Source of the DNA: Stratiolaelaps scimitus
Lineage: Eukaryota; Arthropoda; Arachnida; Mesostigmata; Laelapidae
Direction of reading: 5' to 3'
Assembly: GCA_019614645.1 (NCBI GenBank)
Contig: JABWDB010000006.1
Location: forward strand, 8,556,001 to 8,620,000
Length of the DNA: 64,000 nucleotides
The notes under the pieces were generated by a model. That model made no database searches. It saw nothing but the letters and a program-made list of their open reading frames with translations, and was not told the origin of the DNA. This document shows positions 34,184-47,685 of the stretch, one piece after another (position 1 is the first letter of the stretch; the number at the start of each line of letters is the position of its first letter). Made by a program: the position numbers and the translations under genes.

Positions 34184-37100
34184 TCGGAATCGCGCATAAG
34201 TTGAGTACACACGTCCCACAGGCTGCTTAACGAGTTCTACGAAGACCCATAGGCGAAGTTCACCTTTAACTCGAAAAAGATCCGAGAACATTTCTATTGT
34301 TGGGGTTCATGGATTTTGTAAACGATCGTATTTCGTAGTGAACGTCTTCCACCAGATCGTCCGTCTGTCGGACGCCCAGACGACAGCATACTGAAGACTT
34401 TAAAAAGTAATCCTATCTGCTCAATCAAATTCTCGGTACATCGCATCGAACTCTCGGTACGCATGGTGTTACCAAGGTATATACACAATTCACATCGTAT
34501 ACATTGGCGTCTTGGCCGCAATACGCCGTACTCGTACTGAAAAAAAAGACAGCCCAATACAACAGCGTAAAACCCCATTGATTTCATATATATGACCGGT
34601 AGGGTGGCCTGTTCCCCTAAAAATACTGGACACCGCCTCACCTCATGCTGTGGACGAAATCGTAGGAGAATGACGATTTACAATGCAAACGACGGAGACA
34701 CACGGTACGTTCGAAATACATCAACAAAGACAACAAAAAAAGAATAGAGTAAGACCACTGCAAAAGGAAGATAAGACAGATACGAGCTGGAGGCACGAGG
34801 GTCAACGAAGACATTGAACGCACACAGGGGGCCAACGGGAGCAGGTCTGTCCGAATCCTATTCCAGGAACGTTGCAAATGGCTTTAAATGGAGGTTGGTT
34901 TTGTAGCAGCAGAAGCAGAGGGGTATCCCGCTGAGTTCAGCGATAGTTGAGTCGTTGTCGGGCGGCCAATACGGGCGAAGTCATTTTCGGCGGGGCATTC
35001 GTATTGCGAGCAATTTCAATGAGTCCGATATATCGCCCACGCGATATTATATGTAACACAGGTCTGATTATCGGCGATGTGTATTTGTGTAGAGCGACAA
35101 GGGAATAATACAATAATGCACAATTTCTATGTAGATACACAGCTAGAAGCAGCTAGATCATGTGTGGCAATGAACGCGCAACGCTGAATATGAAGATGGA
35201 CGCTAAAATAAGAACAGTTGTCTTCGCCTGCAGCGGCAGTTAGAACAATAACAGCGATTATCGATATATATATATATATACAAAAAAATATAATATATAT
35301 TTATATATATACACCCACAACACTGACATGCCTACGCTGTCGGCCAGCGGACGAAATAGTAGTCTCTGAAATATACTGCGGTTACTCCCTAAATCTCGTC
35401 GCTTGACACTGCTAGAAAATTGAAAACCAGGTCATAGTATATTGATACGTTTTACCGTACCACACCGCAGCAGTAGGATGTGACGAACAGAAGCAATCGC
35501 GCGGTGAGCGGTAGACAGGGCAACGATTACGGATCGGACAGAGAGGACGATGGGATGCCGGCATCTTTCGAAGTCGGGCATAGACTTAGTTCACTAGTGA
35601 GCGGAATTGTCGCTCGGGCAGGTCGCACTCGAGACGAATACCTTATGAGGATAGTGATGATAATAACTATCTAGGTAACGATTTGGCCAGCTATATAAAT
35701 ATGTAATTGGCGCTCAGGGTATTTTATATTTATGATGAAAAATCGAACATCGAACACGAGAAACGCATCGTAAATCATCGTCCTGCTTGGGTAACATGTT
35801 TGTGACCTTGCTGAGAAAAAGCTTAACTTTCAGAGCCTATAAAAAGCAAAAATGTATTATCATCTAAACAAAGAAGAAGAAATAATAATAACAACAACTT
35901 GCAATAGAACAAAATCACCTTTGCCTTCAGTAAATGCATGTGGAATTACTGATCGGCGTGCAGTGTTGTGGGCCAACGGCTCAGCGAGATCCAAGCAAGT
36001 GACTGTGAGAGGCCGCGGGACGATGCTAAGGATTGTGGCTGAGAGCGGAACTCGGATGGACAGGGGTCGCCCCTCAACATCCTGATTGCGTCCTCAGGGA
36101 TACAACGGAAGAAGAAAGAAGAGGCAGCAGCACCAGCAGGCAAGGCTTCTCTTCATCTGTCGCTTCTACTTGAAGATTGCCGCTGGGAGCGGAAGAACGG
36201 CGAGCGGATGGCGGCCATGGGAACACTGGCCTCGCCCGAAGAGACCATACCCCGAGGAGTTCGCTGGGGTCCGGTGGTGGCGTGCTTTTGCACTTCTGGA
36301 CTTGACATTAAGCTACACCAACAGAGGCCGATGGCGCCATTGAGCGGCCGACCGTACGCGTGAGGGGATGACCGGTTGGGAGAATTTCGGGCGCGAAGCC
36401 GAGAACTTGGACCCGCTCATTTGGGTCGACGTTGTCTGTCAGAAGAAATGACTCCCCAAACAATTTGTGACTGATACAGCACGCTCAAGGAAGGAACTGC
36501 CGGGGGACGTCAAAGTTAACTGTGTTGCCGCGTAAATTAGCTGTAGGACACGTTTACGAACGGGCTAGATACCTGAGAGAAAATGATACACGCCCTCACG
36601 GCCTACTTGGCTCGATGGAACAATCGATTGTTAAACCACATGTTATTTGCATATACAACGCAAGTGATCGGGTCTTTTAGGGATTTTGCATTCTACCAGC
36701 GTTAATATGTAGTAGCTCGCCTGTAACAGCCTACCATTATAGTGGAGCAAGACTAATAAGGAAACACACACATGATAGAAGCCGAGGTTATGACTGTTCG
36801 TCGGATCGGAGCCTGCGAGACCTGGCTTCGGCAGTGCGACTCGCGTCGCTTGGCCACATCGTCAGCTACCCTATGGAGCTCACACCCTCCATTCCCCTGC
36901 TCTCGTTCCGATTTATCCCCCCACAATGGCGGCCACTCAAAGTACAGCAATACTGGCTCACCAGTCAGAGACTTCCGATCCCAGTGGACGCTTGGCAGAG
37001 CAGTGCGATCGAGGGTGTGGGTCGCGGGAGCTTCCGTATTCTTGGTAGCATATCTTGATTAGCGTAGATACAACTGACCGAGACGGCCACCCGGCAAACT

Positions 37101-39070
37101 GTCCCAAACGACTCTGAATCCCACTGAGTCCTCGAGCAGGCTCTCCCAATCCCCGATGTGAGGTTGTCACACAATCCTGATGGGATGCCGTGGTTTCCAA
37201 CTAGGGCTAGTATCAGTAGCAGCAGCAGCAGCAGTGATAGCCTTGAGGATGAACTCGTTCGAGTCCTTGGGGAAACGCTCGCACTGTCGAAGGTGGACTG
37301 CGACGCTGATCTTTCAGGGAGATGCACCTAGATGACGGGTTCGTCTCGGTGTAATCTAGATAACAAGAGATCTCTACGATTGCTATGGATTGCTCTGTTA
37401 CGTAAAGCCTATAGGGTTAATTAATTACTAACCAAAGCTCGATTCAGTTTGTCCATTTTTTGCCTCCAGCTCGACGTAAGCCTTATCCATCGTTGGTGTG
37501 GCCACTGCTGTATGTGGCTTTGTATTAATTAATGATCGATTGATTGATAGTACAACGTTTTCACGGCTTCTAATTAATTGGACGTCAAGTTTGCTTGATG
37601 AACTTGTCCATACACTGTTTCCATTTATTGATTTTCAAACTGATCCATATATATATATATACACATATATATGGTCCTTCTCCATGAGATATCTGTCCAA
37701 TTTACCTCCCGACTGGCTGGACGTAATAACATTTCAGAAATGAAATTTCCCTCTGATTGTCCAGTCGCCAGCGAAGCGGTCCTCGGCTATCTCATAGAGT
37801 TTGTTATCCGCTGTGCGCATTTCCTTGAGCTTGCACAAGGTCAAGATAATTACCCGGATCAAAATAAATTAATAAATGGATCGAATGGTTTGTGATACAT
37901 TTGGTACGCCTGTAATTAATGTCTAGTAGGTTAAAAAAGATCCGTTAAGTTGAAAGCTATACGCGACTTGTTTTGCTGTAAAAATGAACAATGAATATAC
38001 ACGGACAATTATACATTATAGATTAAAAATTAATTAGTTCTATTGTTGTATAATATTGTACGAATGTATAATGTGTCTGCACCATCGTATTAGCTATACT
38101 TTTCCAGGCATATTCGAGGACATTTGCTCTAATCAAGGAATAGCGTTTGACAAAGCTTGAGGCCCATGTCAAACACATATCGATGAACGAGTAATTGTCT
38201 GCACATCCATACGACCTTTGAATCGAACTTACATTTCCCTCTCTCGTTGAACCCTGATGACCATTTCTAATTAGAGCCACTTGCATATTAACGAATGTAC
38301 ATCATGGGCACCCCGGAATTCCTAGCAAGTGTAATGTATTAATTACTATCGGATAGACTGAGCTAATTTAAAATGAAAACAACGATTTTTTCCAGCATAG
38401 TTTCATCCAACCATCTTCTACAATATTCCACAGCTCATCCCGCACAGGCGAACTCGATATTGTAGGCAAGCATTTCCATTAGTCAACTGAACACAATTAT
38501 TACACTAACATTTATAGAGTGTTGGTGATTTTCGACCCGTTAAAAATCATCCTCGGTATTGAACAAATCATCTGCTCGAAGTAAGCCTATTTGTACACAT
38601 GGATGAACAGGCTGCCAGACGAACAGGCTTATATGGTTGACAACGTACTTTAAGACAACACGAACACTATGACGTCCTGCGTATTTGAAGGTTTTTGTCA
38701 GCCTGACTAAAACCTAAAACGTTGGGATATGCGTGTATCACTCACGTCGCCCTGCCACACATAATAGCGTGTACTACAATAGGCCGAGTGCAGTGTTATT
38801 GCAGTGTGCTATCCACGGTCGCTAATGTCTGCCCGCACGCTTCAGGCATTAGTGCTAATAGAGACTTGTTATTCACTTTGGTTGACGGTTCCTTTTAACT
38901 TAAAGGAAACTTGTAATTGAATTATTCGTTTTGAATGTTCGCAGACAATTTTTCTTGGTGGGCGGTGATAGTTCGCGAAGGAATCGAATCTTGCGGGGTA
39001 GGACACACCTGAATGCTGTCTCATGATGATTTGAGCGAGCCTCTGAAGAACCTTTCTGAACTATGCTCTG

Positions 39071-39072
<2 letters not shown>
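34184..39072. other. Sparse region, no gene recognised
   Basis: TA arrays (35264-35311, 37646-37672). Moderately GC-rich patches at 36000-36400 and 36780-37330 with AGCAGC repeats. No frame resembles a known protein. Confidence 0.35.
35264..35311. repeat. Compound TA microsatellite
   Basis: Two TA runs separated by CAAAAAAATATAA. Confidence 0.85.
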
Positions 39073-39115
<43 letters not shown>

Positions 39116-39132
39116 TATATATATATATATAT

Positions 39133-39179
<47 letters not shown>

Positions 39180-39195
39180 TATATATATATATATA
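39073..39195. repeat. TA microsatellite with three TCATA interruptions
   Basis: About 120 bp of TA repeat interrupted by TCA at about 39113, 39135 and 39177. It gives spurious Tyr-Ile open frames. Confidence 0.92.
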
Positions 39196-40380
39196 GAATC
39201 AAACTCGCTCATATTCACCCATTCTACCGGAAGCGACCTTGCAACGTAAAATATAATGTTCCTTCTCCACCCGGTTTTATATTCATATTACGGTTTACCA
39301 AGCATCCGTGTAAGCATCGAACACATTTATTTTAGTAAAATCACCCAACCAAAAGGTAGAAGAAAAAAGGAAAAGCAGTAAAGGAAAGGTAAAGCCTTAA
39401 TGATTTGTTGACGGAACTGCAATTTCGCAATGCTTAAGTTCTCTTAAATGTCATCACGCAGCGGGTCTCGCAAGATATTATAATTCAAGATGTTGGCAAA
39501 TTAAGGGGACCATTTTGACAGAATATACTTGCTTGGAAGCTCATAGTTTAATACAACAAATCTCTGTGGCCCTGCCTTGGATATCGATGTCACGAAGTTC
39601 CAGGAAGCGCCAAGCTTAATATTCGAAAGCTCTTATCTTAACTATTAAGCTCATTAAGTTTTGCTTGTGCTTATACGAGAGTTAGTAAGCGTCGTCTGAT
39701 GTTAATTACAGTGATAATTAGGTACTGTTTGATGAAAGATTGGAGGCTGCGAAAAATGAAACGATTAAGCTGTCGATCTCGATTACACTGAAGCGTCCCT
39801 CTTCATTTAATGGTCATTATTTTTATATACATGTATGCGTTCCAGCTAATTGATCCAAAATTGATCCAAACTCGAAATAATCAGTAGTCATATGTGAAAT
39901 TTCATACCTGTGATTACACATCTAGTTTTTACATCTCTGCTGAGCATGACCTGGCTCTGCTAGCACTGCTAGCAATATTCCTCCTCTTTAAGGAAAGCTC
40001 CATAGATAGCTGCACCAGTTCCTACATATACTGTTGAAGTAGGCCACTTGGTGCGACATCCTGAGAGAGCTGTTCGTCACTTGTGCCGTTTGAGTTACAA
40101 TTTCCCCCCGTCTCGTCAGCCTATCATAGATACCAAGCAGACAGCGAGGGTGTCGCAACACTCGGAGAACACGAACACTCCTGTCTCGTACACTGCGCTA
40201 CGACCCCACAATTAATTATTGTTAATAAGTAATGACGAAGATAATAGTTATAACATACTCACAAAATAGGAGGCGAGGTTCGCTTATGTGCATTCGATGC
40301 AAACTATGCGGGCACACTAACACCTGTTGTCGCAGCAACAACATTGACAGGTTAAGCAGGAACGAGGTGTACGGCGAACA
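39196..40380. other. No gene recognised apart from the SINE copy
   Basis: Ordinary sequence; nothing else supportable. Confidence 0.4.
39379..39471 (-). mobile_element. SINE family A copy, inverted, diverged
   Basis: Minus strand: GCGAGACCCGCTGCGTGATG (corresponding to the B-box end of the head), then ACATTTAAGAGAACTTAAGC and GAAATTGCAGTTCC, then a CTTTACC-rich tail. It is older than the 49.6-kb copy, with scattered substitutions. Confidence 0.65.
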
Positions 40381-41664
40381 AAACAAACACAAAAAAAAAT
40401 GGTAGTACTCTATACACCAACCACCAGCATCACCACCACGAAGGGGCAGGCCAAGGACCAGGCCAACACCAGGAGCAACTGGACCACTGACAACGGGATG
40501 AATTGTGCGGCGCCATCGAGGCCTCGGCCTCCATAGCGCCCGGCCCGAACTATCCTAGTAGCCATCCTCAGGCGAACGCAGCACAAGCCTAACCCGAGCC
40601 CTTTGCTTCACCATCACCATATTAATTATTCATATCACCATCTCATTATTTGCCGCGTTAACATCGCCAGAGTCGGCTTTGCTCCGAGTCCGACACAGAG
40701 ATAGAGACGGAGAGAGAGAGGAGACTAAATAATTGAACGCCGCCATGGCCAAGGAGCCAAACGCAGCGGCCTTTCTCGTCGGCGGCGAGTCGAGTGAGTG
40801 CAACCGAACGAAGGAGGTCATCTGCAAAACGATGCGAGGCGTTCGTTCGTCCTGCCGAACCCGGCCTTTCTCTGATATGTGCTACCACAACTAGTGTGCT
40901 GGTGGAGGTGGTGGTGGCGGCGGTAGCAGCAGCCCAAGAATTGTATCATACCACTGAGAGGCAGCAACAGTGGCAGCAGCGAGAGAGGCAGGGCACCACA
41001 GCCCGTGAAACTATTATGGGAACATTGGCCAGTTGGCTGTTCGGTTCTCTGCCAACGGTTGACTACTTCGTTTCAACTCGTTGGCAGCTGAGTGCGAGCG
41101 GGAAACGATCGGTTTATTCACTGGCAGAAACAACAGCACGTTGCTAAGTGATACTGGAGAGGTTTATTCGAGTAGTTATATAGAGACATGGTATTTTCTC
41201 ATGTGATTGAGTAGCTTAAAATATAGAATAATTAGAGAGGCAGTTGGGGACAGGGTGTCGTACGCCGAGGCTGTCGTATTACGGAAGAAGGCGATGGCAT
41301 GGCCTCTCCACATAGGGAGGTAAACGCGCTATGGAAGGAAGGATCCTGCGCGCTTGTCCCCGTTGTTGTTAAGTTGTTACTTAAGCCGCAGGAGCGCTGA
41401 AGTTTGACTGACGCTGTTGTGTGGTCATTGCACCGTGCCCCAATGGCTCAGCACGCTGTTGCTAACGTTGGGTTCAGCTGAGTTTGACTGGTGAACAATA
41501 GCAGCTGCAACTCAACCACTGCTATTTCGTCACGCTGACAAAACGTCCATCGGTCTGAGGGCGAAATAGATGTGAGCCTTAGCTGGACGAGCGAACTTTC
41601 TCAAGCGTACCCACCCCTCATACTAACGGTTTAGTCAGTCGTTCACGCTGGCTGGTTGAGTTAT
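40381..41664. other. GC-rich patch then ordinary sequence
   Basis: GGTGGTGGCGGCGG and GCAGCAGC repeats at 40900-40980; open frames on both strands, unrecognised. Confidence 0.3.
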
Positions 41665-43520
41665 TCAGATAATAACAACGGCCACAACAACAATAATAAT
41701 AGTAACTCTGTGGTGAGAGGACCCATGGACGAGCAGCGTCGACGAGTGGTGGATGAAGAGCGAGCTGTGACGAACAACGCGGACGGGGCAGTCGAGTAGA
41801 GGCTGACTCTTCCTTAAGACGATGACGAGGAATAGAAGATCGAGAAAAATAGAGGGATCGAGAAAGGAAAAGAAAGCAAAGGAAGGAACGAAGACTGAAA
41901 AGAACAAGCAGCCAACCGAGAGTAACGGAAGGTGGCGGTGTCCGGATGGCCGAAATGCCGAGGGAACAATGCAGAGATCGCCTCGAACGAAGCAGCGCAC
42001 GTGCTCTGTCCGCTGGTTTGGCACCCCACCAGAGGCTGGTAGGAGATCACCACCATCACTGGCCGGAATGACGCTTGAGGGTCTTCTTGCCGTGATACGA
42101 TGGCGTGGCCCATAACGGAAATGCGGTTGCCTCCTTTTCCCCAAACTGGGGTTTGCGGCGTAGATCTGAGGAAGCAGCACGAGTAGAACAGCCAGCAACA
42201 GCAGCAGCAGCATGACATGTTATTGTCGTCATGAGCCGTACAATAATATGGCCAATTGCGTGTTCGTTCGTTGGCAGCGAACAGAGGCGACGTCAAGGAC
42301 GCCTGACCGGAGATCGCACCCTCGTCCGATCGCGAGGGTGATCGATGACACAGACACGTAGACATCGCGTATGGATGCTAATTGATCTGCTAAGCAATCG
42401 ATGTTAGGGTGTCTATTCATTAACCCGCGGATGATCATTGATACAACCAGCAGCAATCGCAGATTCTCAAGGGGAGGGAACGAGAGAGAGAAAGAGTGTA
42501 TGGGTGATAGGGGCCGACTACACAGAGATCGCGGAAACAGTAAACATCGGCAAAGCACCGTATCGTCACTCAAGAGAATTGCTTTTCTACAATAGGCTTT
42601 ATCACGCTACATTGGTTTATCTAGTGGGTGACATGGGCATAAGTATTTCAACGTCGTTCGTATTCGTAAGTCAAACACAACTGGAGGGTTCGGCCGAGCT
42701 AGACACTCAAAACAATAGGTAATTGGGCCATTTTGTCGGATTTGTTGCCAAATGTAGGCGCTTCACAATAGAAAGAGACTAGGAGAGGCCGCTGCCACGG
42801 CGACAGCAGCGGCAGTAGCAGCAAAATGAGACGTAGAGCAGGAGCGGGTAAGTTTGAGGGGTCGAGGAGTTGGAGGATGGAGGGGCAATATTTGAGCAAC
42901 TGGGTAGCCGGTTGTTGTAGCTTGCAGCTGGGGCAGTCGCAGGGCGGGCGTGGTAGTTTCGCGAGACTAGAGGGTCTTACTGAGCCTTCTTTGGGCATTT
43001 GGCCGCCCAAGCCCTCCTCTTGCCTGGATCGCTTTGCAACGATAGAGAAGCCAGCACAATGTAGACTCAGTCGAGCGCGAACGGAGCAAGGGAGGTCGGG
43101 CCCGCCGGCCGGCCGGCCGGCTCGATGGCCACTGCTGCCCCTGCAGTTTCTGCCTTTGCAACTGCAGCAGCCGCCGGTGCCACTCCCGCTGTCCCCGCCG
43201 CTGCTGCTGCTGCTTTTCTTTGACGATTTTTGACAAACTTTTGAGTTCGTACCCAGGCCCGGTCTCCATAGCCCTTCGTGTCCCATTGGGCCAAGGGAAG
43301 GAACGAACGCAAGGGGAGAAAATAAGAGAGAGGGGACCAAGAACAAGAAGGACGCTGCATCGCCTGTCCAACTTAGCGGTTATCGTTGCAGCAGCCATGG
43401 ACGTGAGTGTGTTCATGCAGGCCAGCCGGTTACAGACGTACAACTTAGGCGTAAAAGTAATGGCGGCCGAATGCCGAAAGTGTATGGAGCACACATGGGA
43501 ATGGGTGTAGAGTGGGTCGC
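41665..43520. other. GC-rich island with CAG repeats and possible transcription-unit 5' ends
   Basis: Minus frame 41665-42213 begins with a signal-peptide-like segment. On the plus strand an ATG at 42826 gives MRRRAGA before an excellent donor (GCGG|GTAAGTTTG, GT at 42848). Another ATGGAC|GTGAGTGTG lies at 43397-43411. A GGCC tandem lies at about 43107-43122. Several frames of 100-215 codons on both strands are unrecognised. Confidence 0.3.
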
Positions 43521-44132
43521 GCGATGTAACGTGGCGTTTTCCGCTGAATTCTATTGCCACCGGTAGTATAGTGCAAAGAAAAAAGAGAAATTTTCAAAAG
43601 TGCACTAATAGATGTCCACATAAGGGACAATATCCATCCGCCTGGGGCCAAGATTGCTTGCAAATCGTTTCGCCAAAGCTCAGTTATTCGTTAATCAAGC
43701 GAAACAACTGTTCGATGCGTGACAACATCAATGACGGCGGGGGACATAATTCGAGGAGCCAAGATATTTTCATAGCAATGCTTGGTTTTGGTGTAAAGAG
43801 TGGCTCACCGTCTATATTCGTCTTGTGATCTCATGTTTGCACCGTCACACGGAAAAGTTAACTCACCATTAGAAATTACATATGTAATAATATTCAAGTA
43901 TACGAAACATTTAGCCTATCACATGCATACGTTACAACGTACGTAACTGTTAGCGCGATGGTTATCATGGAAAGGCAGTTGTCGTCAAAATCAACGAACT
44001 AATATCAACTAATCAACAGGCAGACAGATCACAGCCAACTGGCGAAGTGAAGTGATGCGAGACAGAGAAAGAGAGGAATTCAGTCTTCACAATATTGTAT
44101 ATGTGCATGCGCTTATACACAAGTATATATAT

Positions 44133-44179
<47 letters not shown>

Positions 44180-46153
44180 TCAAGAAGACAAACACGTAGG
44201 ATTTACCCCGAAATTGTACTCGCCTGTTCAGCCTACACCGCCCTGAGTGGCCTTCCTCATCCTGGCAAAGGGCACACCGTTCAACTTTCTTTCTCTCTCT
44301 CTCCGAGCTTACCCCGTTGGTTCATCTATTCGAAGCAACCATCGGTCGCATTCCTACTTCACCTGGCCGACGCCTCCGACTCATTTTGTGCTTGTCGGTC
44401 TCCGACGGTGCTGTGCGAGATCCATCGAGAAACGGCATCGCTGGTGGCCCCGAGGCGCTTCGAAACAACGCTCGTGCCAGAAGAGCGAGCAGGGGTCTCA
44501 GCCGCAAAAGGGGAGCTAGCACCCGAAGCGAAACAAGGAACGAACGAAACAGGCAGACGCCTCCAACCATTAGCTGCTTTGCGACCCCTCGTAGGTTTCT
44601 GTTCCAGCTACTCAGCCTCGCTAGCCTCGGTGGCTCTACCAACATTCTCCATCTTCCACTATCACTAGTACTCCTCGACGAAGAAAACGAACCAACGATA
44701 TCCATTTGGCCTCTTCACGGGTCTAGACCCGGGAAACACTCCCTTTTCAACGCTACCGCAGTCCCAAGAAGCCTTTGCACCCAGTACCCGGTTGCCATAC
44801 CTCACCGGCGCCTTCAGATCCTTCCCTCAAGCCGCCTAACATAGACGGCCGCACACATTCGGGCCGCACACATGAAAGACCCAAAAAAAGGGGGCTTCCT
44901 TGATACCTGCTGGCTCAGTTACTCGTTTGTCTTGAAGGAAAAACAGTCCTGCCCCGCCCCCTGCAAACGATGGAAGGCTAGGTAATGTCAGTGGAGCATA
45001 CGGTTCTGGAAGGATCAGATGGTATTTTAGTCGGGTACGACTGAGGCGTACGGCCAGTAGCACCCGATGAGAACTATAAGGCTCACGAGGAACAACCGCG
45101 GACTGTGAACTGCATTGCCTCTCACTGTCGACAAACAATGCAAGTCATTCGAGATACGACGGCAGATATAACTCTTCAGGATAGCAGCGTTCCATGTGTT
45201 ACTGTATGCTTCGTGACTCAGATTTGATTTCATGCTTGATCTCAGCTTTTATGTTATCGTATTCCTCGCAGACTCATCGCCAATGGACGCTCGCCACTTG
45301 AACGTGTGTGCTTGTTGTGCTGACATGCAAGTTCTATTAATAATTCATAATGCCTATTCCAAATTGTCCCAATGAATACTCTAAGCAATTATAGGCGAAT
45401 CTATCAGCTACGATTACGGCACCACAGAACGAACTACGAAGAAACAAAATGTACCAACTCTGAGATGGACATATGGCCAATCGCAGCGAACCTTCAGCGA
45501 ACCTCCCGTGCTCGCAATCATTTTAAACCAATTTTTTTGCCCACCCAAAAAACAACGTCCTGCTGTCTTCAAGGGGACGGCGGGCTCCTATTTGCATACG
45601 TCAACGCGTAGACAAGCAAAACGAGCAACACACAAATAAATAAATATACAAAAAAAAAAGCAACCACGTTTGTTCTGCCGCACTTACATGTTTCATATGG
45701 TAATGTCCTTCACATAGACCGGTAGACATCGCTCATTCAATGAACCCTGTGAATTGCACTTCCTGCACCACCACAGCGAATTTCCGAGATCAGAGGCACA
45801 CGAACCACTTAGGATACTCGCTCAACCCATGGGAGCAAGTGTCTCGTGACGATGGCAGTTGTTTGCCGGGAAAAATATGCTCCGGGGCAACGTTGAGGTG
45901 CATGGGCAGCTATGGATGCTGAGAATAAAACGATGTTGTTGTTTATGCAATCGCCGACAACTATTTTCGGTATTCGTGATGGTCTCTAGAAGAAGACAAT
46001 GTTTTCCTTTTCACGAAGATACTTTGCGGTGGTCATTGGCCCGTTCGCCGAGCGAGGCGCATAGGCTGTCAAAATCGTGATGGTCCCTGCACAGCTTGGC
46101 GTTATGGTCCCTTTCTTCTTCATAGCTGACCCCCACCTCTCTTTCCATTGCAG
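43521..46153. other. No gene recognised; TA array and a moderately GC-rich patch
   Basis: TA array at 44124-44173, CT run at 44291-44304, GC-rich patch at 44240-44850 with overlapping unrecognised frames on both strands, and a short palindrome CGGGTCTAGACCCG near 44718. Confidence 0.35.
44124..44173. repeat. TA/CATA microsatellite
   Basis: TA repeat with two ACATA interruptions at its left end. Confidence 0.9.
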
Positions 46154-46510
46154 GCCTCGGCAGTGCTGTGTAGCATTGCTTCAAGGATCTACGACGTCGG
46201 TCAGTGGCAGGCTTTTCCTCAACAGACTTACGGCATGGCAATGTTAATCGTGTCCTTCCGAATCTCTATTTCTGCGGATCGAACTGGCGATCACGAAACT
46301 CGGTTCTGCGGACAAATCTGCGACGTTTCCATCGCAACCGTACCGCAAAAGATGTGCATCAGCCACCAAGGCCACACCACCATGACCTCTACACGTATAG
46401 TACCCACTTGGCATACTTTTATAATGCTCTTGAACAATTCTATTGGACGCAGTCACGACCAGTTCGGCATCTGTCTGACCCCGCACGTAGGATCGAGTTG
46501 CTCCTTTTAG
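46154..46510 (+). CDS. Candidate exon with strong acceptor, 118 codons plus stop
   Basis: A long pyrimidine tract (CACCTCTCTTTCCATTGCAG) ends at 46153 and the phase-0 frame is open to TAG at 46508-46510. The composition is less convincing than other candidates (seven Cys, six His, two Trp), and a second plus frame (46204-46599) and a minus frame overlap it. No domain is recognised. Probably chance, listed for its acceptor. Confidence 0.15.
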   Translation, partial: ASAVLCSIASRIYDVGQWQAFPQQTYGMAMLIVSFRISISADRTGDHETRFCGQICDVSIATVPQKMCISHQGHTTMTSTRIVPTWHTFIMLLNNSIGRSHDQFGICLTPHVGSSCSF

Positions 46511-46706
46511 TAAAGGCTGCTAATAACACCGTACAGACCACTCGTGTGTCCCTGCTAAAGTTTGAGGCTTTCACTTCATCAGAAACGTTGGAAAATTAAG
46601 CTAGACGTTGGCATCAGCAGTTAATCCACCTCTGAGCGTATGCGTTTCATTCTACTCACAACTAACTATGGTATTTTCGGGTCTTCGAACGGTGCATAAA
46701 CGCCGC

Positions 46707-46714
46707 ATATATAC

Positions 46715-46792
<78 letters not shown>
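46707..46792. repeat. TA microsatellite with regularly spaced ACATA steps
   Basis: TA repeat with TAC interruptions at roughly regular spacing; no coding value. Confidence 0.92.
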
Positions 46793-46793
<1 letters not shown>

Positions 46794-47623
46794 TGTCTCG
46801 ATGACCGGTGAACTGTTCAGTGAGGAAAATACAAGAGCTTTCCTATAGGAGTTCGTTGTCGAGTAGTTTTCTCTGCTAAACTCTCGCATCGTCGTCAGTA
46901 GCTTCAATCTGCATAATCGCTTTAGTCATATAATCATTTCGAGGTTTAACGAGGTGCTAACGCAGACTTAGCTATTTTTATGATTACGCGCATTAGATCA
47001 ATTTAGCATACGTGCGCAAGTTCCGGGGAACGACTTAAGATCGGTCGAATATATCTGTAAGTCAATGTCATGATTCAAAAAAGATGAAAAACAACTTTTC
47101 TTGAGCTGAGTCTCTTGGAAAAAAAAGTCTTTGTTGAGCTGACAAACCCCAACACTAAACCTTTAGGTATCACAATAAGCAACAGCGAAAAACAAATCAT
47201 TTAATATTGGTTAATTGTCTATCTAACATACGGTAACCTGGGACACTTGGGACACAACCTGAGAAAAATGAAAGCAACAAGAGACAAGAGACAATTGGAA
47301 GCTATTTCGCATCATTCGAATTTACCGAGTCACTAGCTTGATTTGGACGGTACTTCCAGGTGACTTCAACAAGAGAACTTGTTGTGGACTCTTGGCAGAT
47401 CATCCTTATTTAGTGGCCGTGGATAACAACACGGCGTCGTCTGAATCCTTACACTTCGGCAAGTTTGTGTCACTGCGTCACGACACAGTTAGACCTCATT
47501 AGGACAGGTGGATCATTCCTTGTAACCACGAGACCAGACGATGCTGCCCGACATTGCCTTAATATAAGAAGTTGGCGTGTCTGCGTAGGGTTTTTCCCTG
47601 CGGAGCTACCCCACAGATGGCAC

Positions 47624-47685
47624 ATACATATATATATATATATATATGCCGACACATATATATATGTATGTATATATGTGTTGGC
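47624..47685. repeat. TA array followed by a GCCGACACATATA / TATATGTGTTGGC inverted repeat
   Basis: A TA run at about 47630-47647 is followed by a 38-bp imperfect hairpin (47648-47685) whose arms differ at one position. Confidence 0.75.

Noticed and set aside
39013..39335. Tyr-Ile repeat proteins from several TA arrays
   Set aside because: Translation of TA microsatellites, not genes.
46204..46599. 131-codon plus-strand frame
   Set aside because: Overlaps another open frame with a better acceptor. A frame of this length is expected several times by chance in 64 kb.
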